Source of the DNA: an uncultured Bacteroidales bacterium
GTDB taxonomy: Bacteria; Bacteroidota; Bacteroidia; Bacteroidales; P3
Reading direction: 5' to 3'
NCBI GenBank assembly: GCA_900314925.1
Contig: OMXC01000004.1
Coordinates: 1-64,000 of the forward strand
Length of the DNA stretch: 64,000 bases
Part shown: positions 42,782-51,479 of the stretch, one piece after another
Position numbering within the stretch: position 1 is the first letter of the stretch
How the letters are laid out: each line of letters starts with the position of its first letter
Made by a program: the position numbers and the translations under genes
The notes under the pieces: generated by a model
What the model saw: the letters and a program-made list of their open reading frames with translations, nothing else
What the model was told of the DNA's origin: nothing
Databases searched by the model: none

Positions 42782-43351
42782 ATGAAAAGAACAGCACTGA
42801 TTATCGCCATGCTGGCGATGGTTTTGGGCGCCAAGGCGCAGTGGCTCGACTGGGCGAGCAACAACGAACGGGTTGAGATAGGCTTCCAGCTGGGCCAGTC
42901 GGCCACGGGTACCGAGTACGCCAAGCTCGGCTTCGGCGGCAGCATAAACCTGCTCGGCGTGCACGTGGACTTCCTCGTGGTGTCGCCGGAGCACAAGTAC
43001 GACCGGCACGTGACCAACACACTCTATGAGGACTCCTCGTCATACAACATCAACATCGGCTACCAGATCCCCATACTGCCGTGGCTGCGCGTGATGCCCG
43101 TCGTGGGCTACTGCCAGACGAACTACGGCGTCACCGACGCCACCACGGTGAACGTGGAGACACTCGAGAACAGCAGCCGGATATACCACGACTACAGCGT
43201 CTATGCCGGCACGCGCCGCCACCGCTTCAACTACGGCATCGGCCTGGCGCTGCAGCCGTTCGAGTGGCTCAGCCTCTACGGCGTGGGCTCGCGCTACGCC
43301 ATCTACGGCGGCATCAGCTTCAACCTCGGCGCTCTGGTCGACGACAAGTAG
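42782..43351 (+). CDS. Outer-membrane-type exported protein
   Basis: A 189-aa protein with signal peptide MKRTALIIAMLAMVLGAKA (then QW). Alternating hydrophobic/polar strands (VEIGFQLGQSATGTEYAKL; YNINIGYQIPILPWLRVMPV; FNYGIGLALQPFEWLSLYGV) and a terminal stretch ending in an aromatic-containing strand suggest a small beta-barrel. The function is unknown. The start is set by the signal peptide and promoter. It is followed by the transglutaminase gene after 21 bp. Confidence 0.8.
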   Translation: MKRTALIIAMLAMVLGAKAQWLDWASNNERVEIGFQLGQSATGTEYAKLGFGGSINLLGVHVDFLVVSPEHKYDRHVTNTLYEDSSSYNINIGYQIPILPWLRVMPVVGYCQTNYGVTDATTVNVETLENSSRIYHDYSVYAGTRRHRFNYGIGLALQPFEWLSLYGVGSRYAIYGGISFNLGALVDDK

Positions 43352-43372
43352 CGACAAACACCCTTCCGACCC

Positions 43373-45955
43373 ATGAAAAGACTCTTCCTGATGGCCGTCA
43401 CGGCCATGCTGCTGCTGGCGTCGTGCCAGCGCGGGCAGCATTTCATCACCGACCGCGCCTACCGCAGCGAGGTGCACGCTGACTTCGAGGCCCGCATGGC
43501 GGAGTTCCCGATGCTGGAGGTGCAGCTCGACACCCTCTGCCGCGCCGAGCGCGAGGCCATGGAGTTCCTCTATGCCTACATGCCGCTGAGCGACCTGGCC
43601 GACTACACGCCGCAGTTCTTCCTGCAGCAGGTGCGCTATGCTTTCAAGGCCAGAGCGGAGATGCCGTGGGGCAAGGATGTGCCGGAGGATGTGTTCCGCC
43701 ACTTCGTGCTGGTATACCGCGTCAACAACGAGGACCTCGACACGGCCCGCATGGTGATGTTCCGCGAGCTGAAAGAGCGCGTGCAGGGCATGACCATCGA
43801 GGAGGCCGCCCTTGAGGTGAACCACTGGTGCCACGAGCATGTGGCCTACCGCGCCAGCGACAGCCGCACCTCGGCGCCGCTGGCCACTATGCGCACCAGC
43901 CTGGGCCGCTGCGGCGAGGAGAGCACATTCGCCGTCACCGCCCTGCGCGCCGTGGGCATACCCGCCCGCCAGTGCTACACGCCCCGCTGGGCACATTGCG
44001 ACGACAATCACGCCTGGGTCGAGGTCTATGTCGACGGCGAGTGGAAGTTCCTTGGTGCCTGTGAGCCCGACCCACGGCTGAATATGGGCTGGTTCTCCGT
44101 GCCTAGTACCCGTTGTATGATGGTACACACCAAAGCCTTCGGCAAGTACAAGGGCGACGAGGAGGTGGTGAAGCGCACCTCGTTATATAGCGAGCTTAAC
44201 CTGCTGTCGCATTATGCTCCCACGCGCCGCGTCACCGTCACGGTGCAGGACGAGGAGGGCAAGCCCCTGGAGGGTGCGCAGGTGAAGTTCAAGCTCTACA
44301 ACTACGCCGAATACTACACCCTCAGCGCCCAGACCACCGACAGCGAGGGCAAGGCCTCGCTGACCACCGGCCTGGGCGACCTGCTCATCTGGGCCACCGA
44401 CGGCGAGCGCTACGCTTTCGAGAAGCTGGATGTGCGCCAAGACAGCACCTTGACACTGACCATTCCATCAACTCTCAACCCTCAACTCTCAACTCTCAAC
44501 TTTGAGATGGTTCCCCCCGTGGCCGGAGAACCAAAGGTGGTGGCCACCGAGGAGGAGACAGCCGCCAACGCCCGCCGCCTGGCCTACGAGGACTCCGTGC
44601 GCAACGCCTACACCGCCACCTTCCCCACCTACGAGCAATGGTGGGAGATGTCGGACTATCCTGTCTCGGTACATCCCGACGTGGCCGCCGACAAGGCGTG
44701 GGAGTTGGTGAAGAAGAGCGAGGGCAACTGGCGCGAGATCACCGCTTTCATTGACAACTGCGGGGATTATCGTCGCGAATACTATGAGTACATGAGCAGC
44801 TATAGCGACAAGGACATGCGCGACATCACCGCCGCCACCCTCGAGGCACATTGGACCGAGCCCGTAACATATAAACTTATCAACTTATCAACTTATCAGC
44901 GAGGCATCATGCCCGCCCGCATCAGCAACGAGATGGTGCGCCACTACCGCAAGGAGCTCGCCTGCTTCAAGGGCATGACGGCCGAAGAGATACGCCAGTG
45001 GACGCTGGACAGCATCGCCATCGACGACAGCGACAACTACTACAACTGTCCCATCTCGCCGGTGGGAGTCTACAAGCTGCGTCGTGCCGACAGCCACAGC
45101 CGCGACATCTTCTTCGTGGCCGCCTGCCGCGCTGCCGGAGTGCCTGCCTATCTGGACAATGCCACCAACGAGCTCTTTGTCTATGGCAAGGACAGTTGGA
45201 ATAGGATAACCTTCGGGGAGTCGTCGAGTGCGGCGGCCTTCAGGTCGCCGGCCACCCTCACCCTGACCTACCGCGGCAAGGAGCCCGCCAAGCCCGTCTA
45301 CTGGCCCCACTTCACGCTGGCCAAGCTGGAGCACGGCGACCTGCGCACCTTCGACTTCGAGGACGACCAGCGCATGGCCTCCTTCCCCGCCACCATCGAG
45401 CTGGAGCCCGGCATCTACTGCCTCAGCACTGGCAACCGCTACCCCGACGGGGCCGTGCGCTCACGGCTGGAGTTCTTCGAGGTCAAGGCCGGCGAGAAGG
45501 CAACCAAGGAGATCGTCATCCTGCCACTGACAGAACGCACCGACGTATCAACCTATCAACCCATCAGCCCCGACCTCGAACTCTTCGACGGCATAGAACT
45601 GTGGGACTATGCTGGCGACGCCGGCATGCTCTACGTCAACCTGGGCGAATACAGCGAGCCCTCGAATCACCTCATCGTCGAGCTGCGCCAGCTGCAGAAG
45701 GAGATTAAGCAGTGGGGCGGCATGACCTTCATGGTCGGCCCCGCCACCATCGGCATGCCCTCGTGGGGCCTCGCCAACACCGACTTCGCCTACCGGAAGG
45801 GCCTCCTGGAGCAGCGCATCGTTGAGGCTGCCAAGATAGACAACGTGGAATACCCGCTGGTGGCGCTGATAGACAAGGACGGACGCATCCTCTACCACAG
45901 CACCGGCTACAAGATCGGCGTAGTGGAGCAAGTGCTCAAGGCCGCCAGACGCTGA
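43373..45955 (+). CDS. Transglutaminase-like lipoprotein
   Basis: An 860-aa lipoprotein (MLLLASCQRGQ). The transglutaminase core has Cys180 (LGRCGEESTF), His213 (DDNHAWVEVYV) and an Asp in GACEPDPRLN. Later regions contain beta-sandwich domains (VTVTVQDEEGKPLEGAQVKF) and a thioredoxin-like C-terminus (VALIDKDGRILYHSTGY). Such proteins often hydrolyse or cross-link cell-wall or glycan peptides. It carries three short-period insertions: PSTLNPQLSTLNFEM (44,470-44,503), KLINLSTYQRG (44,874-44,898) and VSTYQPISP (45,545-45,567), the first two between domains. It follows the barrel gene in the same direction and ends before a bidirectional terminator. Confidence 0.88.
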   Translation: MKRLFLMAVTAMLLLASCQRGQHFITDRAYRSEVHADFEARMAEFPMLEVQLDTLCRAEREAMEFLYAYMPLSDLADYTPQFFLQQVRYAFKARAEMPWGKDVPEDVFRHFVLVYRVNNEDLDTARMVMFRELKERVQGMTIEEAALEVNHWCHEHVAYRASDSRTSAPLATMRTSLGRCGEESTFAVTALRAVGIPARQCYTPRWAHCDDNHAWVEVYVDGEWKFLGACEPDPRLNMGWFSVPSTRCMMVHTKAFGKYKGDEEVVKRTSLYSELNLLSHYAPTRRVTVTVQDEEGKPLEGAQVKFKLYNYAEYYTLSAQTTDSEGKASLTTGLGDLLIWATDGERYAFEKLDVRQDSTLTLTIPSTLNPQLSTLNFEMVPPVAGEPKVVATEEETAANARRLAYEDSVRNAYTATFPTYEQWWEMSDYPVSVHPDVAADKAWELVKKSEGNWREITAFIDNCGDYRREYYEYMSSYSDKDMRDITAATLEAHWTEPVTYKLINLSTYQRGIMPARISNEMVRHYRKELACFKGMTAEEIRQWTLDSIAIDDSDNYYNCPISPVGVYKLRRADSHSRDIFFVAACRAAGVPAYLDNATNELFVYGKDSWNRITFGESSSAAAFRSPATLTLTYRGKEPAKPVYWPHFTLAKLEHGDLRTFDFEDDQRMASFPATIELEPGIYCLSTGNRYPDGAVRSRLEFFEVKAGEKATKEIVILPLTERTDVSTYQPISPDLELFDGIELWDYAGDAGMLYVNLGEYSEPSNHLIVELRQLQKEIKQWGGMTFMVGPATIGMPSWGLANTDFAYRKGLLEQRIVEAAKIDNVEYPLVALIDKDGRILYHSTGYKIGVVEQVLKAARR
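44470..44503. repeat. 7-bp tandem repeats within the transglutaminase gene
   Basis: actctcaaccctcaactctc units of 7 bp, in frame. A second set of 8-bp units (acttatca) lies at 44,874-44,898 in the same gene. Confidence 0.8.
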
Positions 45956-45967
45956 CACCCACAGGAC

Positions 45968-46006
45968 ATAAAAAAAAAGCCTCCCGCATGGGAGGCTTTT
46001 TTCTAT
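45968..46006. terminator. Bidirectional terminator
   Basis: aaaaaaaaagcctccc-gcat-gggaggcttttttct: a 9-bp stem with A and T runs, between the convergent transglutaminase gene and the oxidoreductase operon. Confidence 0.92.
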
Positions 46007-46017
46007 GCCTTAAAAGC

Positions 46018-46569
46018 TTAGATCTTCTGGACGCACTCGATGAGGCCTTTGCCAATCTCGATAGCTTCCTCGTTCTGGGGAATGAGGTTCCAGTGGCGCT
46101 GGGGCAGGGAGTGCTCCAGACCCTCGTGGATGTACTGCTTGTCGACGATGGGTTTGAGCTTCAGGAAGCCACCGAGGACCACCATGTTGAACACCTTGCT
46201 GATGCCGAGCTCCTGGGCCTTGGCCGTGGCGGCGATCTTGTAGATGTTGATGTCCTTGCGGGTGGGCTCATGGGTGATGCCGTTGGGGTCGTAGATGAGC
46301 AGACCGCCGGGCTTCACGCTGTTCTCAAACTTATCCAGCGACTGCTGGTTGAGGATGATGGCCGTGTCGAACTGGTTGATGATAGGCGAGCTGATGCGCT
46401 CGTCGCTGATGATGACGGAGACGTTGGCGGTGCCGCCACGCATCTCGGGGCCGTAGCTGGGCATCCAGCTGACCTCTTTGTTCTGCATGACACCGGAATA
46501 GGCAAGGATCTTACCCATCGAGAGGACACCCTGTCCACCGAAACCGGCTATGATGATTTCTTCAGTCAT
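46018..46569 (-). CDS. 2-oxoacid:ferredoxin oxidoreductase gamma subunit
   Basis: A 183-aa gamma subunit: IIIAGFGGQGVLSMGKILA at the N-terminus, SWMPSYGPEMRGGTANVSV and NMVVLGGFL, in the expected order. Together with alpha, beta and ferredoxin subunits (genes following upstream on the minus strand) it oxidises a 2-oxoacid to the acyl-CoA and reduces ferredoxin. It is the last gene of the operon, 25 bp after beta. Confidence 0.95.
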   Translation of the reverse strand: MTEEIIIAGFGGQGVLSMGKILAYSGVMQNKEVSWMPSYGPEMRGGTANVSVIISDERISSPIINQFDTAIILNQQSLDKFENSVKPGGLLIYDPNGITHEPTRKDINIYKIAATAKAQELGISKVFNMVVLGGFLKLKPIVDKQYIHEGLEHSLPQRHWNLIPQNEEAIEIGKGLIECVQKI

Positions 46570-46594
46570 TTCTTTGCTTGTTTTTAATTGTTAA

Positions 46595-47443
46595 TTATTG
46601 CATAACGGTCAGCGGGTGATCCAGAACCAGACGGTTGGCATCAATGCCCTCGACAATCTTGCCGTCGACTTTGATGTCGCCGATGGGGTAGTTGGGCATC
46701 ATGTTGTCTTCCATCCACTTGTTGGCGGCCACGGGGGTCATCTTCCAGCCGCTGTTGCAGTTGGAGAGGATCTCCACGAAGCTGAGGCCTTTCTTCAGTT
46801 TCTGGTTCTCGAAGGCTTTGCGGATAGCGGCTTTGGCCTTGCGGACGGCGGCGGGGTTCTGCACGCTCTGGCGGGTCACATAGTAGGTGCCGGGCAGGGT
46901 GGAGAGGAGTTCCGTCATGCGGAGGGGATAGCCGTTGAGGTCGACGCGACGGCCGTAGGGCGTCGTGGCGCTGCGCATGCCGACCAGCGTGGTGGGGGCC
47001 ATCTGGCCACCGGTCATACCGTAGATACCGTTGTTGACGAAGATCATGGTGATGTTCTCGCCACGGTTGGCGGCGTGGATGGTCTCGGCGGTGCCGATAG
47101 CGGCCAGGTCACCGTCGCCCTGATAGGTGAACACGAAGGTGTCGGGGTTGAGGCGCTTGATGGCGGTGGCCAGCGCTGGAGCGCGACCGTGGGCAGCCTC
47201 CTGGAAGTCGACATCGAAATAATTGTAGGCCAGAACGGAGCATCCGACGGGCGAAACGCCGACGACCTTGTCCTGGATGCCCATCTCGTCGATCACTTCG
47301 GCGACAAGACGGTGGGTGGTGCCGTGGCCGCAGCCGGGGCAGTAGTGCATGACGGCGTCGGTCAGCACCTTGGTACGGGTGTAAACCTCCTCGTAACCCT
47401 CTTTCAGCAGCTCTTGCTTGCGAGCTTCAATATCTTGATTCAT
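46595..47443 (-). CDS. 2-oxoacid:ferredoxin oxidoreductase beta subunit (TPP-binding)
   Basis: A 282-aa subunit binding thiamine diphosphate: HYCPGCGHGTTHRL (first Cys motif), VSPVGCSV, FTYQGDGDLAAIGTAET (TPP motif GDGD) and MIFVNNGIYGMTGGQ. It lies 14 bp after the alpha gene. Together with the neighbours it forms the oxidative acyl-CoA-forming complex in the cytoplasm. Confidence 0.96.
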   Translation of the reverse strand: MNQDIEARKQELLKEGYEEVYTRTKVLTDAVMHYCPGCGHGTTHRLVAEVIDEMGIQDKVVGVSPVGCSVLAYNYFDVDFQEAAHGRAPALATAIKRLNPDTFVFTYQGDGDLAAIGTAETIHAANRGENITMIFVNNGIYGMTGGQMAPTTLVGMRSATTPYGRRVDLNGYPLRMTELLSTLPGTYYVTRQSVQNPAAVRKAKAAIRKAFENQKLKKGLSFVEILSNCNSGWKMTPVAANKWMEDNMMPNYPIGDIKVDGKIVEGIDANRLVLDHPLTVMQ

Positions 47444-47457
47444 TGTTGTTCCTTTCT

Positions 47458-48540
47458 TTATTTGATAATCTTGTTTTCAAGAGCCTCCAGGACCTCGCCG
47501 GGAGTGGGGATGATACCGCCGAAGCGGCCGAAGTGCTCGGTCTTCACACCGCACTGGGTGGCCAGCTTCACGTCCTCGATCATCTGGCCGGCGCTCATCT
47601 CGACGCAAAGGATACCCTTCACGTGCTTGGCGACTTCGGCGAGCTGCTTGGACGGGAAGGGGAAGAGGGTGATCAGGCGGAACAGACCCACCTTGATACC
47701 TTTCTCGCGGGCCATCTGCATAGCCTTCATGGCGATACGGCTGCTGCTGCCGTAGGCGACGATGATGTACTCGGCGTCCTCGCAGTTCAGCATCTCGTAG
47801 CGCACTTCCTTCTCCTTCATCTCGGCGTACTTCTTCTGGAGCTTCAGGTTGAAGACTTCCTGACGGGCGCTGTCGAGCTCAAGGCTGGTGATGATGTTGT
47901 GCGGACGATTGGCGGGTTTGCCCCAGGTGCCCCACGGGGCGTTCTTGCGGCGCTCCTCCTCGGTCCAACGAGGCACATAGTCGCGGGTGTAGAGCTTCTC
48001 CATGCACTGGCCGATGGCACCGTCGGAGAGGATCAGCACGGGGTTGCGATACTTGAAGGCAATGTCCCAAGCCTCGAACACGAAGTCGTACATCTCCTGC
48101 ACGCTGGCGGGAGCGAGGGTGTAGAGCTGGTAGTCGCCGTGACCGCCGCCCTTGGTGCTCTGGAAGTAGTCGCTCTGCGAGGGCTGGATGGTGCCCAGAC
48201 CGGGGCCGCCGCGCATGACGTTGACCACCAGGCAGGGGATCTCAGCGCCTGCCAGGTAGGTGAGGCCTTCCTGCATCAGCGAGATTCCGGGGCTGGAGCT
48301 CGAGGTGGCGACTTTCTTGCCGGTGGCGGCGCCGCCGTAGACCATATTGATGGAGGCAACCTCCGACTCGGCCTGCAGCACGGTCATACCGGTGGTCTCC
48401 CAGGGCTTCTCGGCCATGAGGGTTTCCATTACTTCGCTCTGCGGGGTGATGGGATAGCCGAAGTATCCGTCACAACCGCTGGCAATCATTGCACGGGCAA
48501 TAGCTTCATTGCCCTTCATCAGTTGAAGTTCTCTTGCCAT
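47458..48540 (-). CDS. vorB: 2-oxoacid:ferredoxin oxidoreductase alpha subunit (VorB-like)
   Basis: A 360-aa alpha subunit: NEAIARAMIASGCDGYFGYPITPQSE, then ATSSSSPGISLM and MRGGPGLGTIQPSQSDY. This length and order match the 3-methyl-2-oxobutanoate type (VorB) in anaerobic Bacteroidota, although a 2-oxoglutarate enzyme cannot be excluded. Second gene of the operon, 24 bp after the ferredoxin gene. Confidence 0.93.
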   Translation of the reverse strand: MARELQLMKGNEAIARAMIASGCDGYFGYPITPQSEVMETLMAEKPWETTGMTVLQAESEVASINMVYGGAATGKKVATSSSSPGISLMQEGLTYLAGAEIPCLVVNVMRGGPGLGTIQPSQSDYFQSTKGGGHGDYQLYTLAPASVQEMYDFVFEAWDIAFKYRNPVLILSDGAIGQCMEKLYTRDYVPRWTEEERRKNAPWGTWGKPANRPHNIITSLELDSARQEVFNLKLQKKYAEMKEKEVRYEMLNCEDAEYIIVAYGSSSRIAMKAMQMAREKGIKVGLFRLITLFPFPSKQLAEVAKHVKGILCVEMSAGQMIEDVKLATQCGVKTEHFGRFGGIIPTPGEVLEALENKIIK

Positions 48541-48564
48541 AGTATTCCTTTCTTTCTTTTTCGT

Positions 48565-48783
48565 TTAGATTTTTTTCTTGTAAACGGAAATGACGCCGTC
48601 GGGGCACACCATGGCGCAGCTGGCGCAGCCGATGCAACTGTCGTTGACGGTATGGGTGAAGTTATAGCCCTTGCCGTTTACCTCTTTCGACAACTCGATG
48701 CACTTCATCGGGCACACGGGTACACACACTCCGCAGCCTTTGCAGTGCTCGGTATCGATAATGATTTGTCCTTTAAATGCCAT
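48565..48783 (-). CDS. 2[4Fe-4S] ferredoxin subunit
   Basis: A 72-aa ferredoxin with two CxxCxxCxxxC clusters: CKGCGVCVPVCPMKC and CIGCASCAMVCP. It is the first gene of the operon and receives electrons from the TPP subunits. The operon promoter lies 57 nt upstream. Confidence 0.95.
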   Translation of the reverse strand: MAFKGQIIIDTEHCKGCGVCVPVCPMKCIELSKEVNGKGYNFTHTVNDSCIGCASCAMVCPDGVISVYKKKI

Positions 48784-48839
48784 AATTTTAATGTTATAAG
48801 ATTAATAAATTTAAATGCCTCCTTGGGGGTATCAGGCTG

Positions 48840-48847
48840 CAAAGATA
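48840..48847 (-). promoter_or_regulatory. Promoter for the oxidoreductase operon
   Basis: TATCTTTG on the minus strand; TTTG at 48,874-48,871 upstream gives a 23-nt gap. The ferredoxin ATG is about 57 nt downstream. Confidence 0.7.
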
Positions 48848-48935
48848 CAAAATAAAATCAATATACTCACCAAAAATGGTGATAAATATTTTTTACCTGC
48901 AGCCAATACTCTGTCTGTCAGCCCCATGCACCCCT

Positions 48936-49685
48936 TCATTCGGTCAACCCGCCGTACGAGGCGGCAGCATCGTTCAGCGCCTTCTCGGTGGTGAAGCGCT
49001 CATAGTACGTGCAACGCGTGACGGCAGCCTGCGTCGAGCAGCGGTCGCCGTCGACGCGCACCAGCGCCCAGCCGAACATCGGGTCGGCCAAAGCGCCGCC
49101 GAAGACGGCCACCTTGCCGTCGACCACACGCAGGTGGGGCTCGCCGCCGGTGTGGCTCTCGTTGCCGTCGGGCAGGGACAGCGTGCGCCAGCTGACGACA
49201 ATCTGCGGGGCGGCACCCTCAAGGCTCTGCCGCAGGCAGCAGAGGCGCAGCTCCTCGTGGCGGTCGAGGTCGGCAGGACGCAGGTTGGTGAGCAGCACAT
49301 CCTCGCCGTCCACCTTGCCGAACCACTCCTTGATGGAAACCGTCTGGCCGGCGCTCACAGGGATGCCGGGCAGCAGGAAGGTGGCCGACTCCAGCGGTCC
49401 GTTGCAGGGCACATAGACGGGAGTCAGGCGGTTGGCCGCCGACGCAAAACGGCGGTAGGCCGACACGCCCTCGCCGAAGAGAGGCTCCGAAACCCTGAAG
49501 ATATGCCACAAAGCTATCGTGTGGCGCATGCGCATGCGCTGGTCAAACTGGCCGCGGCTGCGCCGCTCGGGCTGAACACTGTGCGCCGAACGCACCACGG
49601 TCTGTCCATGACGGGTGTAGAAGGTCACTCCCGCCGCTTTCACGCTGCCGTTCACCAGCAGCCCTGTCGATTTCTGTTTTGCCAT
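48936..49685 (-). CDS. DUF6266-like protein, second copy
   Basis: A 249-aa protein beginning MAKQKSTGLLVNGSVKAAGV, then TFYTRHGQTVVRSAHSVQPE and a Gln/Arg helix, the same pattern as the protein at 181-1,017. It has no signal peptide. Later residues (ILRPADLDRHEEL-like acidic and basic alternation) may form a beta domain. Function unknown. The promoter at 49,915-49,922 gives a leader of about 230 nt that contains the inverted repeat at 49,755-49,865. Confidence 0.6.
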   Translation of the reverse strand: MAKQKSTGLLVNGSVKAAGVTFYTRHGQTVVRSAHSVQPERRSRGQFDQRMRMRHTIALWHIFRVSEPLFGEGVSAYRRFASAANRLTPVYVPCNGPLESATFLLPGIPVSAGQTVSIKEWFGKVDGEDVLLTNLRPADLDRHEELRLCCLRQSLEGAAPQIVVSWRTLSLPDGNESHTGGEPHLRVVDGKVAVFGGALADPMFGWALVRVDGDRCSTQAAVTRCTYYERFTTEKALNDAAASYGGLTE

Positions 49686-49754
49686 GACTCTATGTTTTGA
49701 TTGTTAGTAACTTATCTCTCTTGTTCCCTGTTTCCGCCCTCCTACCCCTCCGAC

Positions 49755-49865
49755 ACGGACCCTCTACGGACCCGGTACGGCCGTTCTTCAGTAGTTCTTC
49801 AGTAGTTCTTCAGTGCCGCACTGAAATACTACTGAAGAACTACTGAAGAACTACTGAAGAAATGC
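49755..49865. repeat. Large inverted repeat with gaagaactact arms, second copy
   Basis: ctacggacccggtacggccg, then ttcttcagtagttcttcagt on the left; the right arm is actgaagaactactgaagaa-type units, one unit longer. Related to 31,868-31,990. It lies in the predicted 5' leader of the DUF6266-like gene. Confidence 0.85.
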
Positions 49866-49914
49866 CCTATCGGATAGGTACTTGCACCGTAGGGGCTCTC
49901 TTCGGGCGGCGCTG

Positions 49915-49922
49915 CAAATATA
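49915..49922 (-). promoter_or_regulatory. Promoter -7 box for the second DUF6266-like gene
   Basis: TATATTTG on the minus strand, followed by CAG. The leader to 49,685 is about 225 nt and includes the large hairpin. Confidence 0.6.
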
Positions 49923-50030
49923 CGCTTTTTTTGAAACATGCAAGCGCAACGGCGAAAAAAATTTGCCCTCCGCCTCAGCGGCGGGTGCAATAAAATGCCT
50001 CTCTGCTCGTTATGACAATAAAAAAAGACC

Positions 50031-51338
50031 ATGAGACTGAACTTTGAACCGCTACTCCGCATACTCAACCACTACTTCCGCCTCACGGGCGACCGCGAGG
50101 ACGAGCGCGAGGTGATAGAGCAGGTGAGCGCCGGCGTGGTGTTCCGCGGCACCAACCTGTGGATTCTCATGTTCGCCATCCTGATAGCCTCGCTGGGGCT
50201 CAACGTCAACTCCACGGCGGTCATCATCGGCGCCATGCTCGTCTCGCCCCTCATGGGTCCCATCATCGGCATGGGGCTGAGCGTGGGCATCGGCGACTAC
50301 GAGCTGCTGAGGCGCGCGCTGCGCAACTACGGCGTGGCCACCGTCATCTCGGTGCTCACGGCTACGCTCTACTTCCTCCTCTCGCCCTTGAGCGAGGCCC
50401 GCAGCGAGCTGCTGGCGCGCACCTCCCCCACCCTCTACGACGTGCTCATAGCCTTCTGCGGCGGCGCCGCCGGCGTGCTGGCGCTGACGACCAAGAGCAA
50501 GGGACAGGTGATCCCCGGCGTGGCCATTGCCACGGCCCTCATGCCGCCGCTCTGCACCGCGGGCTACGGCCTCGCCACGGCGCAGTGGAACTACTTCTTC
50601 GGAGCCTTCTACCTCTTCTTCATCAACACCGTCTTCATAGCCCTCGCCACCTTCATCGGCGTCAAGATGCTGCGCTTCCACAGCTACACCAACCTCGCGC
50701 CCGGGGTGGAACGCCGCGGCAAACGGCTCGTCACCGTCGTCGTCGTCGTGGCCATGATTCCCGCCGCCGTCATGACGGTCAACATAGTGCAGAAAGACAT
50801 CCTGGCGCGCAACATGAAGGACTTTGTCGACAACGAGTTGGCGCAGAGCGGCACGCAGATCATCGACCACCGCGCCGAGCACGACACGCTGCGCGTGGTG
50901 GCCGTGGGCCGCAACATCAGCGACGAGGAAATCGCCGAAGCGCAGAGCCGTATGGCCCAGTACAAGATGAAGAACTACAGCCTGATGGTCATCCAGGGCA
51001 CCGACAGCAGGGGCCTGGAGAGCCTCGCCTCGCAGGTGAACAGCATCGCCCTCGCCGCCGACGCCACCAACCGCCAGCTGGCGGACCAGGTGGCCGACCT
51101 CGAGGGGCAGCTGCGCACCTATACGCTCTACGACACCCTGGGCTCGCAGATCGACGCCGAGGCGCAGGCGCTCTTCCCGCAGGTGGAGCATGTCGGCGTG
51201 GGGCGCGTGGGCGGCGGCACCGTGGCCATCGTGCACCTGCGCCGCGGCGCACGACTCGCCGACGCCGACCGCAGCAAGATGGACAAGTGGCTCGCCGCAC
51301 GCATGGGGCAGGAGGACGTGGAGATCATCGTCCGCTGA
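50031..51338 (+). CDS. DUF389 family membrane protein
   Basis: A 435-aa protein. The DUF389 domain fills residues about 40-230 with several membrane helices: NLWILMFAILIASLGLNVNS, AVIIGAMLVSPLMGPIIGMG and GAAGVLALTTKSKGQVIPG. A periplasmic or cytoplasmic region follows (about 260-435, ending in an alpha/beta stretch). Function in transport is unknown. It stands alone in the plus direction, with a gap of 345 bp to the DUF6266-like gene and no clear promoter box other than the divergent one. Confidence 0.88.
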   Translation: MRLNFEPLLRILNHYFRLTGDREDEREVIEQVSAGVVFRGTNLWILMFAILIASLGLNVNSTAVIIGAMLVSPLMGPIIGMGLSVGIGDYELLRRALRNYGVATVISVLTATLYFLLSPLSEARSELLARTSPTLYDVLIAFCGGAAGVLALTTKSKGQVIPGVAIATALMPPLCTAGYGLATAQWNYFFGAFYLFFINTVFIALATFIGVKMLRFHSYTNLAPGVERRGKRLVTVVVVVAMIPAAVMTVNIVQKDILARNMKDFVDNELAQSGTQIIDHRAEHDTLRVVAVGRNISDEEIAEAQSRMAQYKMKNYSLMVIQGTDSRGLESLASQVNSIALAADATNRQLADQVADLEGQLRTYTLYDTLGSQIDAEAQALFPQVEHVGVGRVGGGTVAIVHLRRGARLADADRSKMDKWLAARMGQEDVEIIVR

Positions 51339-51435
51339 CGGCATCGCTCGGCATCAGCCCAACCGCCACAGGGCGACAAAACAGGTTGTCTCCTCAAAAA
51401 TAATAAAAAAAAATTATTTGTTTCCGTTTTTTTCG

Positions 51436-51443
51436 TATCTTTG
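51436..51443 (+). promoter_or_regulatory. Promoter -7 box for the secreted repeat protein
   Basis: TATCTTTG followed by CAGG; the ATG at 51,480 is 36 nt downstream. Confidence 0.7.
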
Positions 51444-51479
51444 CAGGTTAAAATTGAAGGAAGGGAGGCATCACATAGC

